Shown here: positions 40,186 to 58,259 of the stretch, piece by piece
Position numbering within the stretch: position 1 is the stretch's first letter
Layout: each line of letters starts with the position of its first letter
Assembly (NCBI GenBank): GCA_009731375.1
Contig: BJOX01000168.1
Location: 422,495-486,494, forward strand
DNA from: Paulinella micropora
Lineage: Eukaryota; Cercozoa; Imbricatea; Euglyphida
Direction: 5' to 3'
DNA: 64,000 nucleotides
Made by a program: the position numbers and the translations under genes
Notes under the pieces: model-generated
Database searches by the model: none
Seen by the model: only the letters and a program-made list of their open reading frames with translations
Told to the model about the DNA's origin: nothing

Positions 40186-40395
40186 ATTTAAAAAGTTTGG
40201 GCCCTATGTTGGCTGAATTCTTGAAGGTCAATATGAAGTTCAGTAAGATAAAATCTGAAAAATGTATGTGTCAACATACACACACGTATTGTTCAATGAA
40301 TGCCTCTTGCTTTCCGTCGAACGTCACACGAAAAAATTATTGTTTCACATATTGCTACCCGCGCGCGGTAGCAAGTAACAAATTCATTCGCGGAT
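40186..40395. other. Spacer between LRR groups A and B
   Basis: AT-rich, contains a hairpin (40354-40372) of the intron type. No open frame of note. May hold the 3' end of A. Confidence 0.5.
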
Positions 40396-40510
40396 GTGAA
40401 CAAGATACCGAAAGAGCTGTATCTGTATCAAAACAACATTCGCGACGAAGGCACGAAGGCGATCGGAACTTCGCGACGAAGGCACGAAGGCGATCGGAAC
40501 TGCTTTGATG
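40396..40510 (+). pseudogene. LRR module broken by a 31-bp tandem duplication
   Basis: VNKIPKELYLYQNNIRDEGT looks like an LRR exon, but GCGACGAAGGCACGAAGGCG-containing sequence is repeated after 31 bp, which shifts the frame. The acceptor is also lost (GGAT before GTGAAC). Confidence 0.65.
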
Positions 40511-40675
40511 GAACCTTTAGCATCGCAGCAGCGCATTCAGCACCAATCCCGTTCTAGGATACATCCAGCTGCTGCTGTAGCTTGCGCTCCTTGTTTTCCT
40601 ACCACAACCATGTTTGATTCTAGTGCTACCTACCGCGCGCGGTGGCATGTGAAAGCAAGCTTGTGGTTTTTTTAG

Positions 40676-40720
40676 GTGAACTTATATTCTTCACCTGCAT
40701 CAAAACAACGTTTGGTTTCC
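40676..40720 (+). pseudogene. Decayed LRR exon remnant
   Basis: After TTTTTTTAG: GTGAACTTATATTC ... TGCATCAAAACAACGTTTGG, similar to the 40396 module but without an LRR frame. Hairpin at 40625-40646, 29 nt upstream. Confidence 0.5.
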
Positions 40721-40777
40721 ATCTGTGCTACCCGCAGTCGCGCGTAGCATGAAAAAGCAAACTAATATGATGTGCAG

Positions 40778-40861
40778 GAGAACAAGACACTCCACAAGCT
40801 CAACATGAACGACAATAAGATCGGACCGGATGGGGTGAAAGCTATTGCAAAGGCGTTAGAG
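40778..40861 (+). CDS. LRR exon B1 (28 codons) with mutated donor
   Basis: ENKTLHKLNMNDNKIGPDGV and on after ATGTGCAG. The donor position reads ATACCTT, where sister modules have GTACCTT, so normal splicing should fail. Hairpin at 40727-40748, 29 nt upstream. Confidence 0.65.
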
Positions 40862-41037
40862 ATACCTTAAGCATATTCGCAATGGCTTCGGGCGCCTGCT
40901 GGCCCAATATTTTTAATTGCGATGTCAAACTTAAACAAAGTTTTGTTAACATATTTAGCAATACACCCAAAACAAAATTTGCGAATGCTACCCCGCACGG
41001 CGGTTGGCAAACAAAAAAAACGCACATATATGTTTAG

Positions 41038-41121
41038 GTGAATAGCTCTTTTAAGGCTCTGGATTTGTCTGTTAATGGAATCGGTGATGAGGGAGTGAAG
41101 CACATTGCTGCAACTCTGAAG
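41038..41121 (+). CDS. LRR exon B2 (28 codons)
   Basis: VNSSFKALDLSVNGIGDEGV and on, between TGTTTAG and GTACCGT. Hairpin at 40987-41008, 29 nt upstream. Confidence 0.7.
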
Positions 41122-41288
41122 GTACCGTTAACCCGTCTCCGATAGCCTGTGCCCCTGCGCATGCCTTGCCAATTGCGTTGTTCCAGAGGTTTAGGCTAGT
41201 AAACTTGTGATTAATCTACACATGTGAAGCACAGTGTCACATCCTATGACATGCTACCAGGCGGTTAGCATTCGCAGATTTCGTTTGG

Positions 41289-41294
41289 GCCCCC

Positions 41295-41343
<49 letters not shown>

Positions 41344-41353
41344 NNNNNNNNNN
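41289..41353. other. C homopolymer and 10-N gap
   Basis: About 55 C then Ns (41344-41353), inside the intron and the first codon of exon B3. Confidence 0.95.
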
Positions 41354-41436
41354 TTAACAAAACTTTGGTTGAGTTTAACATCGCAAACAACAAGATTGGG
41401 CCAGCAGGCGCCGAAGCAATTTCCAATATGCTTAAG
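41354..41436 (+). CDS. LRR exon B3, first base lost in gap
   Basis: NKTLVEFNIANNKIGPAGAE and on to GTACCTC. The first codon is cut by the gap. Hairpin at 41253-41269. Confidence 0.65.
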
Positions 41437-41553
41437 GTACCTCTTATGCCTTTGCAATAGCTTTCGCCCCATTCGTCCGATGTTATTGTCGTCGATGTTA
41501 CTTCGCTGCCGCGCTGCGGGGTAGCATTACAAAGCAAAATATGTGATGTGCAG

Positions 41554-41583
41554 GAGAACGAGACACTCCGCGTGCACGAGTGA
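41554..41583 (+). pseudogene. LRR exon remnant
   Basis: ENETLRVHE then TGA, after ATGTGCAG. Hairpin at 41505-41525, 28 nt upstream. It has lost the rest of the repeat. Confidence 0.55.
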
Positions 41584-41604
41584 GATGATAATTTTGGTGA
41601 TTAG

Positions 41605-41691
41605 GACAAGGAGTGCAAACTCGAGCGCCTAAATTTGTCAAACAACGATTTGGGTTTTGGCGGTGTTTCTGCAATCGTGACCATGCTCAAG
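41605..41691 (+). CDS. LRR exon B4 (29 codons)
   Basis: DKECKLERLNLSNNDLGFGG and on, between TGATTAG and GTATGG. Confidence 0.65.
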
Positions 41692-41914
41692 GTATGGCTG
41701 GACTGCTTCGTCACGCCAATCTGTTGTCATTCAGATTCATTTCTCTCAGCTTCTGGTTTCAATGCAAACGCTCCTGCACCCGCTGATCCTATCTACCTCT
41801 AGTCGTGATATCTTCAGAGCAGTGTTGACTTGATAGTACAAATATCATTTTGTCACTGCGATGTGTAACCTATTGCGAGGCAGCACCATTGAAACCTAAG
41901 ATGCAATAATGTAG

Positions 41915-42019
41915 GTTAACAAAGGACTGCTCCGCCTCGATCTTTCACACAATGGGCGTGGACTGATCTACCACCTGTGTCTTTCACACAAACGTGAAAA
42001 ATTCTCAGAGGCTCTCGAG
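41915..42019 (+). CDS. LRR exon B5 (35 codons, disturbed repeat)
   Basis: VNKGLLRLDLSHNGRGLIYH and on to SEALE, between AATGTAG and GTACCTG. The middle departs from the LRR pattern; TCTTTCACACAA occurs twice, suggesting a small internal duplication. Confidence 0.55.
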
Positions 42020-42214
42020 GTACCTGCAAAACTGCACCAATGACCTTAGCACTTGCGTCTCAATTCCAAATGGCCATGTATCTCGACTCCTGCAGGACTT
42101 GGTTCCAACCCCACAAACGCATGCACACACGCACATTCATACATTTTGCAGGAGATATAGTTGACACTGAAGGCGACCCTATTAAAATTTCTTAAATGTG
42201 CTTTGTGTGTGGAG

Positions 42215-43327
42215 GTAAACGACCACTTGCAAGAGCTCTGCATGGATGACATAGAGACAGAGTCCCCGCACTTAACATCTACCTCGGACGTGCACAAGAA
42301 AATTTTAGAGAATCAGCAGATGCGTATCAGTGAGTTGCTGCACAGAAACAGGGAATGGGCAAGGCTGCGCGAGCATGCTCAAAGTGTCATGCCAGAAATA
42401 TATGAAGCAGTGCAGCAGTTCACTCCTGAGATATGCACCTGCATAGCCTACTACAATGGGCCTGATATCTCGGTTGCAATTGCAGAGGAATTACTGACTC
42501 TTTCTCTTCCCTTTTCTTCTTCTTCTTCTTCTTCTTCTTCTTCTTCTTCTTCTTCTTCTTCTTCTTCTTCTTCTTCTTCTTCTTCTTCTTCTTCTTCCTC
42601 TCCCTCTCCCTCTCCCTCTCCCTCTCCATCATCATCATCTTCTTCTTCTTCTTCTTCTTCTTCTTCTTCTTCTTCTTCTTCTTCTTCTTCTTCTTCTTCT
42701 TCTTCTTCTTCTTCCTTTCCTTCTCCATCTTCTTCTTCTTCTCCTTCCTCTTCTTATTCTTCTTCTTCTTCTTCTTCTTCTTCTTCCTCCTCCTCCTCCT
42801 CCTCTTCTTCTTCTTCTCCTCCTCCTCCCTCTTCTTCTTCTTCTCCCTCTTCTTCTTTTTCTTCTTTTTCTTCTTCTTCTTCTTCTTCTTCTTCTTCTTC
42901 TTCTTCTTCTTCTTCTTCTTCTTCTTCTTCTTCTTCTTCTTCTTCTTCTTCTTCTTCTTCTTCTTCGTCTTCTTCTCCTTCGTCTTCTTTTTCTTTCGAA
43001 GAAAAGAAAGGCAGAGCACAAAGAGGAGCCAAGGCTCGGAAAGAAAAGGAAATCAAAGAAAAGAAGAATGCCTTTCTCGTTAACGTTGCACCACGCAACA
43101 CGCCTCACAATGGACTATGCAAAACGCCTTGTACCTTTCGTACGCCTTTTAATATTAATAAACTGCAGAGAGGTGATCACGGACACCTGAGTTCCCTACT
43201 ACAAAGCTTAACGTTGAAAATGAGCTGGAGGAGGAATCTGAGTCGGTGCGGAACTCATTCATTGATGCTAACGATACAGTCAGCTTTTTCGAACACTGGC
43301 CTTGAACCCCCCCTCTCTGAGACTTAA
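42215..43327 (+). CDS. C-terminal exon of LRR protein B with a long poly-Ser tract
   Basis: Starts VNDHLQELCMDDIE after GTGGAG. Then a helical region (RNREWARLREHAQSVMPEIY) followed by about 160 residues that are nearly all Ser, encoded by TTC/TCC-type repeats (42507-42993), then a basic EKKGRAQRGAKARKEKEIKE segment and a short tail to TAA 43325. The frame stays open across the whole repeat. An upstream Met at 42161 extends the frame but lies before the splice site. Confidence 0.5.
   Translation, partial: VNDHLQELCMDDIETESPHLTSTSDVHKKILENQQMRISELLHRNREWARLREHAQSVMPEIYEAVQQFTPEICTCIAYYNGPDISVAIAEELLTLSLPFSSSSSSSSSSSSSSSSSSSSSSSSSSSSSPSPSPSPSPSSSSSSSSSSSSSSSSSSSSSSSSSSSSSFPSPSSSSSPSSSYSSSSSSSSSSSSSSSSSSSSPPPPSSSSSPSSSFSSFSSSSSSSSSSSSSSSSSSSSSSSSSSSSSSSSSSSSPSSSFSFEEKKGRAQRGAKARKEKEIKEKKNAFLVNVAPRNTPHNGLCKTPCTFRTPFNINKLQRGDHGHLSSLLQSLTLKMSWRRNLSRCGTHSLMLTIQSAFSNTGLEPPLSET
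42507..43000. repeat. (TTC)n trinucleotide tract within coding frame
   Basis: TTC/TCC/TTTC units on the plus strand with short interruptions. A long homopurine-homopyrimidine stretch. Confidence 0.95.
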
Positions 43328-44549
43328 TTTCTCTCCCTCCTGGTGTAACGGCCGCGAGTCTGAAGTTCAAGGGATGCAGATGGTGATGTACGACCAGGAG
43401 ATCGCGAGTAAGGCCAGAAACGACTCTTCCTGATGTTAGATTATTATGTAGTTCAGAGTCTCGCGCGTGTGATTGTGGCGTCCCGCTATTTGGACCAGTC
43501 TACGATGAAGCCACTCCTGGAAAGGCACAGCCTACTATGAGGTAAGATGAAGGTTTACGACCGGGAGAACTTCGGTAGGACCAGGGACGACCTTCCCGGT
43601 GTTAGAACATTATACAGTTCCGGTTGTTTTTTTTTTCTTATGTCACTTCTACACTCCCTTTCCCTTCCTCATATATGTTCCTCAAGCTTTCTCCGAAGCC
43701 CTACATACCAAGTCGTGTATCCCATGACCGAAAGGTAGGATACGCACATATCCTAGCGGGCAGCCACGCCTTTGGGCCAGACGCTTCCACTTCCCCAAAT
43801 ACTCGAACCTTGTGCCTCGATATCACTGAGGTTGTCGGTTAAGTTACGGATCCCATGCTCCCACTACGGGTTTGGGTAGGAGTACTATCTCTCCCAGGCT
43901 CTTGACCATCAACTTTGGCGGCGGCAACCAGATAGAAAGGATCAAAGATGACTCATGATGGAAAATGTGGGAGACTCAGTCAGTAGCGGAGCCAAAAACT
44001 TGACCACCAAGGCAACTTGAAACACCAGCCAATCAAATTCCCGTGGTCCGGCCTAACGATAATATCATTTCGATATAAAAAGTATACTACGGTCACGGAG
44101 GCTAATAGTATATATATTATCTTTACCCGGTTAAGAGGGTTGAATGATTATGTTATTAACTTCCTCTTACTGTGTCTGGATTGACACAGGGGTATAATAA
44201 AGTAGCGCATATTTACCTATCTGCGCCTAAAGGAGGCCCGGTGTTTAGTGCTTGCTCTGCACTGAGACGCAACGGTCTTGGACATGAACACTGCCAGGTG
44301 AGGGGATGCGATGTGAAGTTCAACGATCATTTATTAATACTGTACGTGACTTCATCAATGATATTATCAAGTTTGAACGGCGTGTGGTCTACGTGACGCA
44401 AGCACTGTTTTAATGAATGGGAAGCCGAAGATCTAGAGATAAAATGGAAGAGTTATATATTAATATCAAGATCCAAAGACCGGCACTGAATGTTCGGTCA
44501 AAATGGCTTAGATAGATAGATAGATAGACAGATAAACGGATGGCTTCAA
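43328..44549. other. Unique sequence with a short tandem duplication
   Basis: Two related segments begin GTACGACCAGGAGATCGCGA (about 43389) and GTTTACGACCGGGAGAACTT (about 43554) and run in parallel for about 75 bp. A small plus frame (MKVYDRENFGRTRDDLPGVR) lies in the second. No gene recognised. A GATA patch occurs at 44510-44530. Confidence 0.5.
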
Positions 44550-45157
44550 GTTTGAAAATTACCCAGCGGCCCAATCCACCGAAAGAACTTGCAGAGAAGA
44601 AGAAGAAGAAGAAGAGAAGAAGAAGAAGAAGAAGAGGAAGAAGAAGAAGGAGAAGAAGAAGGAGCAGGAGCAGGAGCAGCAGCAGGAGCAGGAGCAGCAG
44701 CAGCAGGAGCAGGAGCAGCAGCAGCAGGAGCAGGAGGAGCAGGAGGAGGAGGAGGAGCAGGAGCAGGAGCAGCAGGAGCAGGAGGAGCAGGACGAGGAGG
44801 AGCAGGAGCAGGAGCAGGAGCAGGAGGAGCAGGAGGAGGAGGAGCAGGAGCAGGAGGAGCAGGAGCAGGAGCAGAAGCAGAAGAAGCAGAAGCAGAAGCA
44901 GAAGAAGAAGAAGCAGAAGCAGAAGCAGAAGAAGGAGAAGAAGAAGAAGAAGAAGAAGAAGAAGAAGCAGAAGAAGAAGAAGAAGAAGAAGAAGAAGGAG
45001 AAACAAACTGAGGAGAAGGAGGAGGAGGAGGAGGAGGAGGAGAAGAAGAAGAAGAAAAAGAAGAAGCAGGAGCAGGAGCAGGAGCAGAAGAAGAAGAAGA
45101 AGAAGAAGAAGAAGAAGAAGAAGAAGAAGAAGAAGAAACAGAAGCAGAAGAAGAAGC

Positions 45158-45188
<31 letters not shown>

Positions 45189-45333
45189 AGAATTAGAAAC
45201 AGAAGCAGAAGCAGAAGCAAGAAGAAGAAGAGGAAAAAGAGAAGAAGAGAAGAGGAAGAAGAAGAAGAAGAAGACGAAGAAGAAGAAGAAGAAGAAGAAG
45301 AAGAAGAAGAAGAAGAAGAAGAAATTTGAGCTC
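44550..45333. repeat. (GAAGAA)n / (GGAGCA)n purine tract, about 780 bp
   Basis: Purine-rich on the plus strand, opposite in orientation to 42507-43000. Sub-blocks of GAGCAG hexamers (44660-44920) and GAAGAA. All open frames here (poly Arg/Ser, Glu/Ala, Leu) are repeat artefacts. Confidence 0.95.
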
Positions 45334-45843
45334 AATATTTAATAAACAATAAGCATTTTGCATTAAACGTGCATGTTTTAAGTTCTTTTCCCGCTTAATA
45401 TCCGGAAAATTTGTTCAAAACCATAATGCAAAAAAAAGGTAAAGTTAACACTCACCGAGATAAAGTATAAAACGACAGTTGAAATTATCATATTGTATTG
45501 AAATATGTCATATACATGCATTAGCTATAAACTAGTACAAAACCTCTAGTTAGTATGCCTTCTAATATCTGACAGTTCGTCTATGTGTAGCGGTACAGTG
45601 ATTGAAGTTCTAGTATAATATTGTATACATGTCGTAGTAATTCGAGTGAAAGTTATATTAATATTGAAAGTATATGGAGTAGGACAGGAAGGAAGGAAGG
45701 AAAGAAAGGAAGGAAGGGAGGAAAGAAAAAAACAAAGGAAAAATGAGGAAAAGAGGAGAAGGGGGAGGAGGAAGAGGAGGAGGAGAAGAAGAAAAACAAG
45801 AAGAAAATAAGAAATAAAGAGAAGAAAAGAGAACAATCCTAGG
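45334..45843. other. AT-rich unique sequence and a GGAA/GAGGA block
   Basis: No gene seen. It would be the 3' flank of the minus-strand exon at 45844. A purine block (GGAAGGAAGG, GAGGAGG) fills 45680-45830. Confidence 0.6.
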
Positions 45844-45940
45844 TTATTTCGGAGAATTCGTATCTGCTTGAGCCGAATCATTGTCTTGTTTCGCCGAATC
45901 ATTGTATGAGTTTTGAGGAGTATAAATAGCACGCGCAGAC
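45844..45940 (-). CDS. Minus-strand terminal exon, Asn/Asp/Ser-rich
   Basis: On the minus strand, after ATATAG, it completes an Arg codon and reads SARAIYTPQNSYNDSAKQDN and on to NSPK, then TAA (45844-45846). NDSAKQD / NDSAQAD is a short internal repeat. Its incoming phase fits the donor of the exon at 46938. Confidence 0.6.
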
Positions 45941-46349
45941 CTATATACATAGAAAAATACATATATACATGCATGCAGCGAATATGTGAACACATACATA
46001 CATACATACATACATACATACATACATACATACGTACATACATACGTACGTACATACATACATACGTACATACATACATACGTACATACATACATACATA
46101 CATACATACATACATACATACATACACGTACGTACATATACATATAACATGAATACATGAATACATGAATACATGAATACATACATACATACATACATAC
46201 ATACATGCATACACACATACATACATACATACATGCATACACACATACACACATACATACACACACACATACATACATACATACATACATACATACATAC
46301 CTACTTACATACATACCTACATACCTACATACGTACATACGTACATACC

Positions 46350-46383
<34 letters not shown>

Positions 46384-46442
46384 CATACATATGACATACA
46401 TACATACATACATACATACATACATACATACCTACATGCATG

Positions 46443-46474
<32 letters not shown>

Positions 46475-46937
46475 CGTACGTACGTACGTACGTACGTACC
46501 TTGGTACGTACGTACATACATACATACATACATACATACATAACATACATACATACATACATACATACATACATACATACACATACATACATACCTACAT
46601 ACCTACATACCTACATGCATGCATGCATACATACATACATATACCAACATACCTACATGCATACATACATACATACATACATACATAGATACACAGATAC
46701 ATACATACATACATACATAAATACATAGATACACAGATACATACACAGATACATGCATAGATACATACACAGATACATGCATAGATACATGCATAGATAC
46801 ATACATAGATACATACATAGATACATACATAGATACATACATAGATACATACATACATACATATATACATACATACAGATAATATATACAAATAGAATGA
46901 TAGATATAGATAGATATATGTATGTATGTATGCTTAC
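45941..46937 (-). repeat. (ACAT)n intron of the minus-strand gene
   Basis: ACAT, ACGT and AGAT units on the plus strand, so the donor on the minus strand is GTAAGC followed by ATAC units and the acceptor TATATAG. Confidence 0.95.
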
Positions 46938-46972
46938 CTGTTCAGAGATGTGCGGCGCGACGATATATAAAG
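46938..46972 (-). CDS. Minus-strand 35-nt exon
   Basis: Acceptor CTATCTAG, donor CAG then GTAAGC. Reads LYISSRRTSLN plus two bases, in phase with the exon at 45844. Four partial copies of its start follow upstream on the minus strand. Confidence 0.55.
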
Positions 46973-46994
46973 CTAGATAGATAGATAGATAGAT

Positions 46995-47045
<51 letters not shown>

Positions 47046-47079
47046 GACAGATGTGTGGCGCGACGATATATGAAGTTAT

Positions 47080-47125
<46 letters not shown>

Positions 47126-47213
47126 TAGATAGATAGATAGATAGATAGACAGATGTGTGGCACGACGATATATGAAGCTAGCTAGCTAGCTAGCTAGATA
47201 GATAGATAGATAA

Positions 47214-47251
<38 letters not shown>

Positions 47252-47278
47252 GTGCGGCGCGACGGTATATGAAGCTAC

Positions 47279-47318
<40 letters not shown>

Positions 47319-47347
47319 GTAGGTAGGTAGGTAGGTAGGTAGGTAGG

Positions 47348-47379
<32 letters not shown>

Positions 47380-47412
47380 CAGATGTGTGGCGCGAAGATA
47401 TATGAAGCCATT

Positions 47413-47446
<34 letters not shown>

Positions 47447-47447
47447 T

Positions 47448-47479
<32 letters not shown>

Positions 47480-47570
47480 GTAGATAGGTAGGTATGTAGG
47501 TAGATGGATAGATAGACAAGATATATAGATATATGGATAGATAGATAGATAGATAGATAGGTAGATAGAC

Positions 47571-47620
<50 letters not shown>

Positions 47621-47660
47621 CTAGATAGATAGATAGATAGATAGATAGGCAGGCAGGCAT
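46973..47660 (-). repeat. (GATA)n arrays with four copies of the 46938 exon start
   Basis: Tags GTGTGGCGCGACGATATATG (plus strand) at about 47051, 47154, 47251 and 47386, about 100-135 bp apart, separated by GATA/GGTA arrays. Confidence 0.9.
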
Positions 47661-53147
<5,487 letters not shown>

Positions 53148-53289
53148 ATTACCACTGCTAACGGTGGAATCCGGTCATCGTTGTTCGAATCGTTGTTTAT
53201 ATCGTTACTTACATTTATATCGTGGTTTAAAGAGGAAGGGAAGCGAAAGTCGCGGACGGAGACGCCATCAATGTCAGGATCTCCCCCTG
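53148..53289 (+). CDS. Plus-strand exon with hydrophobic segment and basic tail
   Basis: Open as ITTANGGIRSSLFESLFISL, then LTFISWF and EEGKRKSRTETPSMSGSPP, to a GTAGGTC donor at 53290. The hydrophobic part could cross a membrane. The acceptor is unclear: tags upstream have TATAG before GAGAGATTACC, but this copy does not. The end plus donor recurs at about 54010-54035. Confidence 0.45.
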
Positions 53290-53888
53290 GTAGGTCTGAA
53301 TAGATAAGATAAAGATAGACAAGACAAGATAAGACAAGACAAGACAAGACAAGACGAGACAAGACGAGACGAGACGAGACGAGACGAGACGAGACGAGAC
53401 GAGACAAGACGACAGACGACAGACGACACGAGACGACACGACACACGACACGCCACACGACACGCCACGAGACGACACGCCACGACACACGCCACGACAC
53501 ACGACACGACACACGACACGACACACCACACACGACACACGACACACCACACACGACACACCACACACGACACACCACACACGACACACCACACACGACA
53601 CACCACACACGATACACGACACACCACACACGACACACCACGACGCCACACACCACGACACGACACGACAAGACACGACAAGACACGACAAGACAAGACA
53701 AGACAAGACAAGACAAGACAAGGCAAGACAAGACAAGACAAGACGACAAGACAAGACAGGACAAGACAAGACAAGGCAAGGCAAGGCAAGGCAAGGCAAG
53801 ACAAGACAAGACAAGACAAGAGAAGACAAGACAAGACAAGATGACATGAGATGAGATGAGATGCGATGCGATGCGATAAGATAAGATA

Positions 53889-53919
<31 letters not shown>

Positions 53920-53968
53920 ATAGATGGATAGATAGATAGATAGGTAGGTAGGTAGGTAGGTAGGTAGG

Positions 53969-54011
<43 letters not shown>

Positions 54012-54068
54012 TCGCGCACGGTCTCCCTTTGGTAGATCTGAATAGATAAGATAAAGATATATAGATAT

Positions 54069-54108
<40 letters not shown>

Positions 54109-54196
54109 GTAGATAGATAGGTAGATAGACAGGATGGTAGGTAGGTAGGTAGGTAGATAGATAGATAGATAGATAGATAGATCAAGTCGAAAAGAC

Positions 54197-54239
<43 letters not shown>

Positions 54240-54493
54240 GTAGATAGATAGATAGATAGACAGATAGACAGACAGATAGATAGATAGATAGATAGATAAG
54301 TGAATAGAAAAATGAGAAAGGGATAGATAAGATAAACAGATGGATGGATGGATGGATAGGTAGGTAGGTAGGTAGGTAGAAAAGTAGGTAGAAAGGTAGA
54401 AAGGTAGACAGGCAGATAGGTAGATAGGTAGGTAGGTAAGAAAGAAAACAAACAAGCAAGCAAGCTACTTGACCTGGTTCTGGGTCGGGTTGT

Positions 54494-54559
<66 letters not shown>

Positions 54560-54693
54560 GATAACTGAAAATCCTGACAAGCTTGGAAGGGACAAGAGGA
54601 AAGCAAGAGAGTTTGTGTTTGTCTTTTTATGCTGCCTGCTTGTGGCCGTGTAGGGAAGAAACAAAACAAACAAATCACGCAAGCTAAAGTCGG
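53290..54693. repeat. (AAGAC)n, (ACGAC)n, (GATAAG)n and GATA arrays, then TG/AG runs
   Basis: AAGAC pentamers and ACACGAC variants (53320-53850), GATAAG (53875-53920), GATA/GGTA arrays to about 54440, then TG and AG dinucleotides (54490-54555) and 140 bp of unique sequence. Confidence 0.95.
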
Positions 54694-54858
54694 GTGAAAA
54701 AAATTTCGGCCACCTCATCTTTCGGCCAACCGTAAATACGGGGAAATTTGGGCTAAGCTTTGATTTGTGGACAACAAATGTACCGTAATTACCGGCCAGC
54801 CAAAATTCTTCACAACTTTGAATAACAAATGTACCGTTATTACGGGATAAATTTTCAC
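54694..54858. mobile_element. MITE-like foldback element R2, copy 2
   Basis: Starts GTGAAAAAAATTTCGGCC and follows copy 1 (15835-16012) closely, including ACAAATGTACCGTAATTACC. The far end is degraded. Confidence 0.75.
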
Positions 54859-55370
54859 TATTTCGGGGTTGACCTTGTTCTCGCTTGGGGTGTGGCTGTG
54901 TAGGATGTGTACGTTCTCGCTGTCCAATCAGACTGGCAATTACCTATAGATAGATAGATAGATAGATAGATGCCAAATCAGATGTAAGGTGAACGACAGC
55001 AAGCGAAAGTCAGCCAGATAAGATGAAAGCTAAGGAGAACGCGAGTGAAGACTGCGTGCGGCCTGACTCGCTTTCGACTGTCCACATGAATTTGTGTCAG
55101 TTGGTTGTTGGAGGGTAGTTGTTAATGTGGTGTTGTTGGTGGATTGCATAATTGTTATCGGAGTTGCTATCACGTGTGGGTGTTCTTGGTTGTTGCTGTT
55201 GGTGGTGATGGTGGTGGTAGTATTGTTGCTGTTGTCTAATTGCTTGATATTTAACTTTTGTTATCATGCTTTGTTGTATCTTTTAGTTATTCCATTTGCG
55301 GTCCGTGAAATCTGTTGATAATTTCCTTAGTGATGCTCATACATGTAGGCGTACAAGACGACGACACAGT
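54859..55370. other. Unique sequence, no gene assigned
   Basis: A GATA patch at 54950-54970. TTGTTG/GTGGTG-rich sequence at 55110-55260. The minus strand is open from an ATAG acceptor at 54944 through the MITE, but I cannot connect it to other exons. Confidence 0.5.
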
Positions 55371-57165
<1,795 letters not shown>

Positions 57166-57193
<28 letters not shown>

Positions 57194-57232
57194 GAGATAG
57201 ATGGATTAGATAGATAGATAGATAGATAGATG

Positions 57233-57267
<35 letters not shown>

Positions 57268-57295
57268 GGATGGATGGATGGATGGATGGATTGAT

Positions 57296-57335
<40 letters not shown>

Positions 57336-57429
57336 GGATAGATAGATGGATGGATGGATGGATGGATGGATTGATGGATGGATAGGTAGATAGGTAGATA
57401 GATAGATAGATAGATAGGTAGATAGATAG
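57166..57429 (-). repeat. (GATA)n/(GATG)n array
   Basis: GATA and GGAT units leading straight into R1. Confidence 0.95.
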
Positions 57430-57733
57430 ATGAGATATCGACTAATGTCAGAAAAAAGGAGCTTCTGATTTCGTCAACCAAGGAAGTCTGTGGGTAAAGT
57501 ATTAACCCGATGCCCAGCTAAGCCGTGATGTTTGCACGGAAGGGACTGATACAGGCGATACCAAAATCTCCCTAGTACCAGGCGGGGCCAGGGCTCGTTC
57601 CGTAAGCGCCCCTTGCAGAACGAGCTCCCACCTCCATTACAGAGGGCCCAGTAAGCAGATGGAGTTTCGAGACTGTTCGACAGTCTAGTATAAACCGACA
57701 GAGCACTGTGGGTTTTATTCCGGGCTCAACAAC
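57430..57733 (-). repeat. Dispersed repeat R1, minus strand, truncated
   Basis: GATGAGATATCGACTAATGT after GATA; ends at GGGCTCAACA, where GATA resumes. Confidence 0.9.
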
Positions 57734-57739
57734 AGATAG

Positions 57740-57770
<31 letters not shown>

Positions 57771-57855
57771 GATAGATGGATAGATTAATACGTGAAGGAT
57801 TGCGTAGTTGATAGACAGATAGATAGATAGGTAGGTAGATAGATAGGTAGGTAGG

Positions 57856-57888
<33 letters not shown>

Positions 57889-57889
57889 G

Positions 57890-57925
<36 letters not shown>

Positions 57926-58039
57926 CCACGTGGAGGACGGCATGATTCAGGGGCAGTAATAAATAGATAGATAGATATAGATAGATAGATAGATAGATAG
58001 ATGGATAGGTAGGTAGGTAAGTAGGTAGGTAGGTAGGTG

Positions 58040-58071
<32 letters not shown>

Positions 58072-58224
58072 CCACGTGGCGGACGGCATAATTCAAGGGC
58101 AGAAATAAATAAATAAATAGATAGATAGATAGGAAGGTAGGTAGGTAGGTATGTAGGTAGGTAGGTAGATAGATAGATAGATAGATAGGTATACAGATAG
58201 ATAGATAGATAGGTATATAGATCA

Positions 58225-58259
<35 letters not shown>

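Larger units (their letters stand above)
38528..41525 (+). promoter_or_regulatory. Set of intronic hairpins near 3' splice sites of LRR exons
   Basis: Inverted repeats of the form GCTACCGC ... GCGGTAGC at 38528-38546, 38817-38835, 39448-39466, 40354-40372, 40625-40646, 40727-40748, 40987-41008, 41253-41269 and 41505-41525, with a degenerate one at 39049. In eight cases 23-31 nt (usually 28-31) separate the hairpin from the next LRR exon or its remnant. Function unknown; they may mask or present the branch-point region, or be relics of a copied module. Confidence 0.75.

Noticed and set aside
40862-41037. AT-AC (minor spliceosome) intron after the 40778 exon
   Set aside because: The 3' end is TTTAG and sister introns begin GTACCTT, so the AT is better read as a point mutation of GT.
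44540-45335. Arg/Ser-rich (RS-domain-like) and poly-Leu frames
   Set aside because: All six frames are open because the tract is GAA/GAG/CAG repeats; no unique flanking coding sequence joins them.
53227-54019. Cys/Leu/Ser-rich minus frame (LVLSCLVLSC)
   Set aside because: Translation of AAGAC and ACGAC pentamers.
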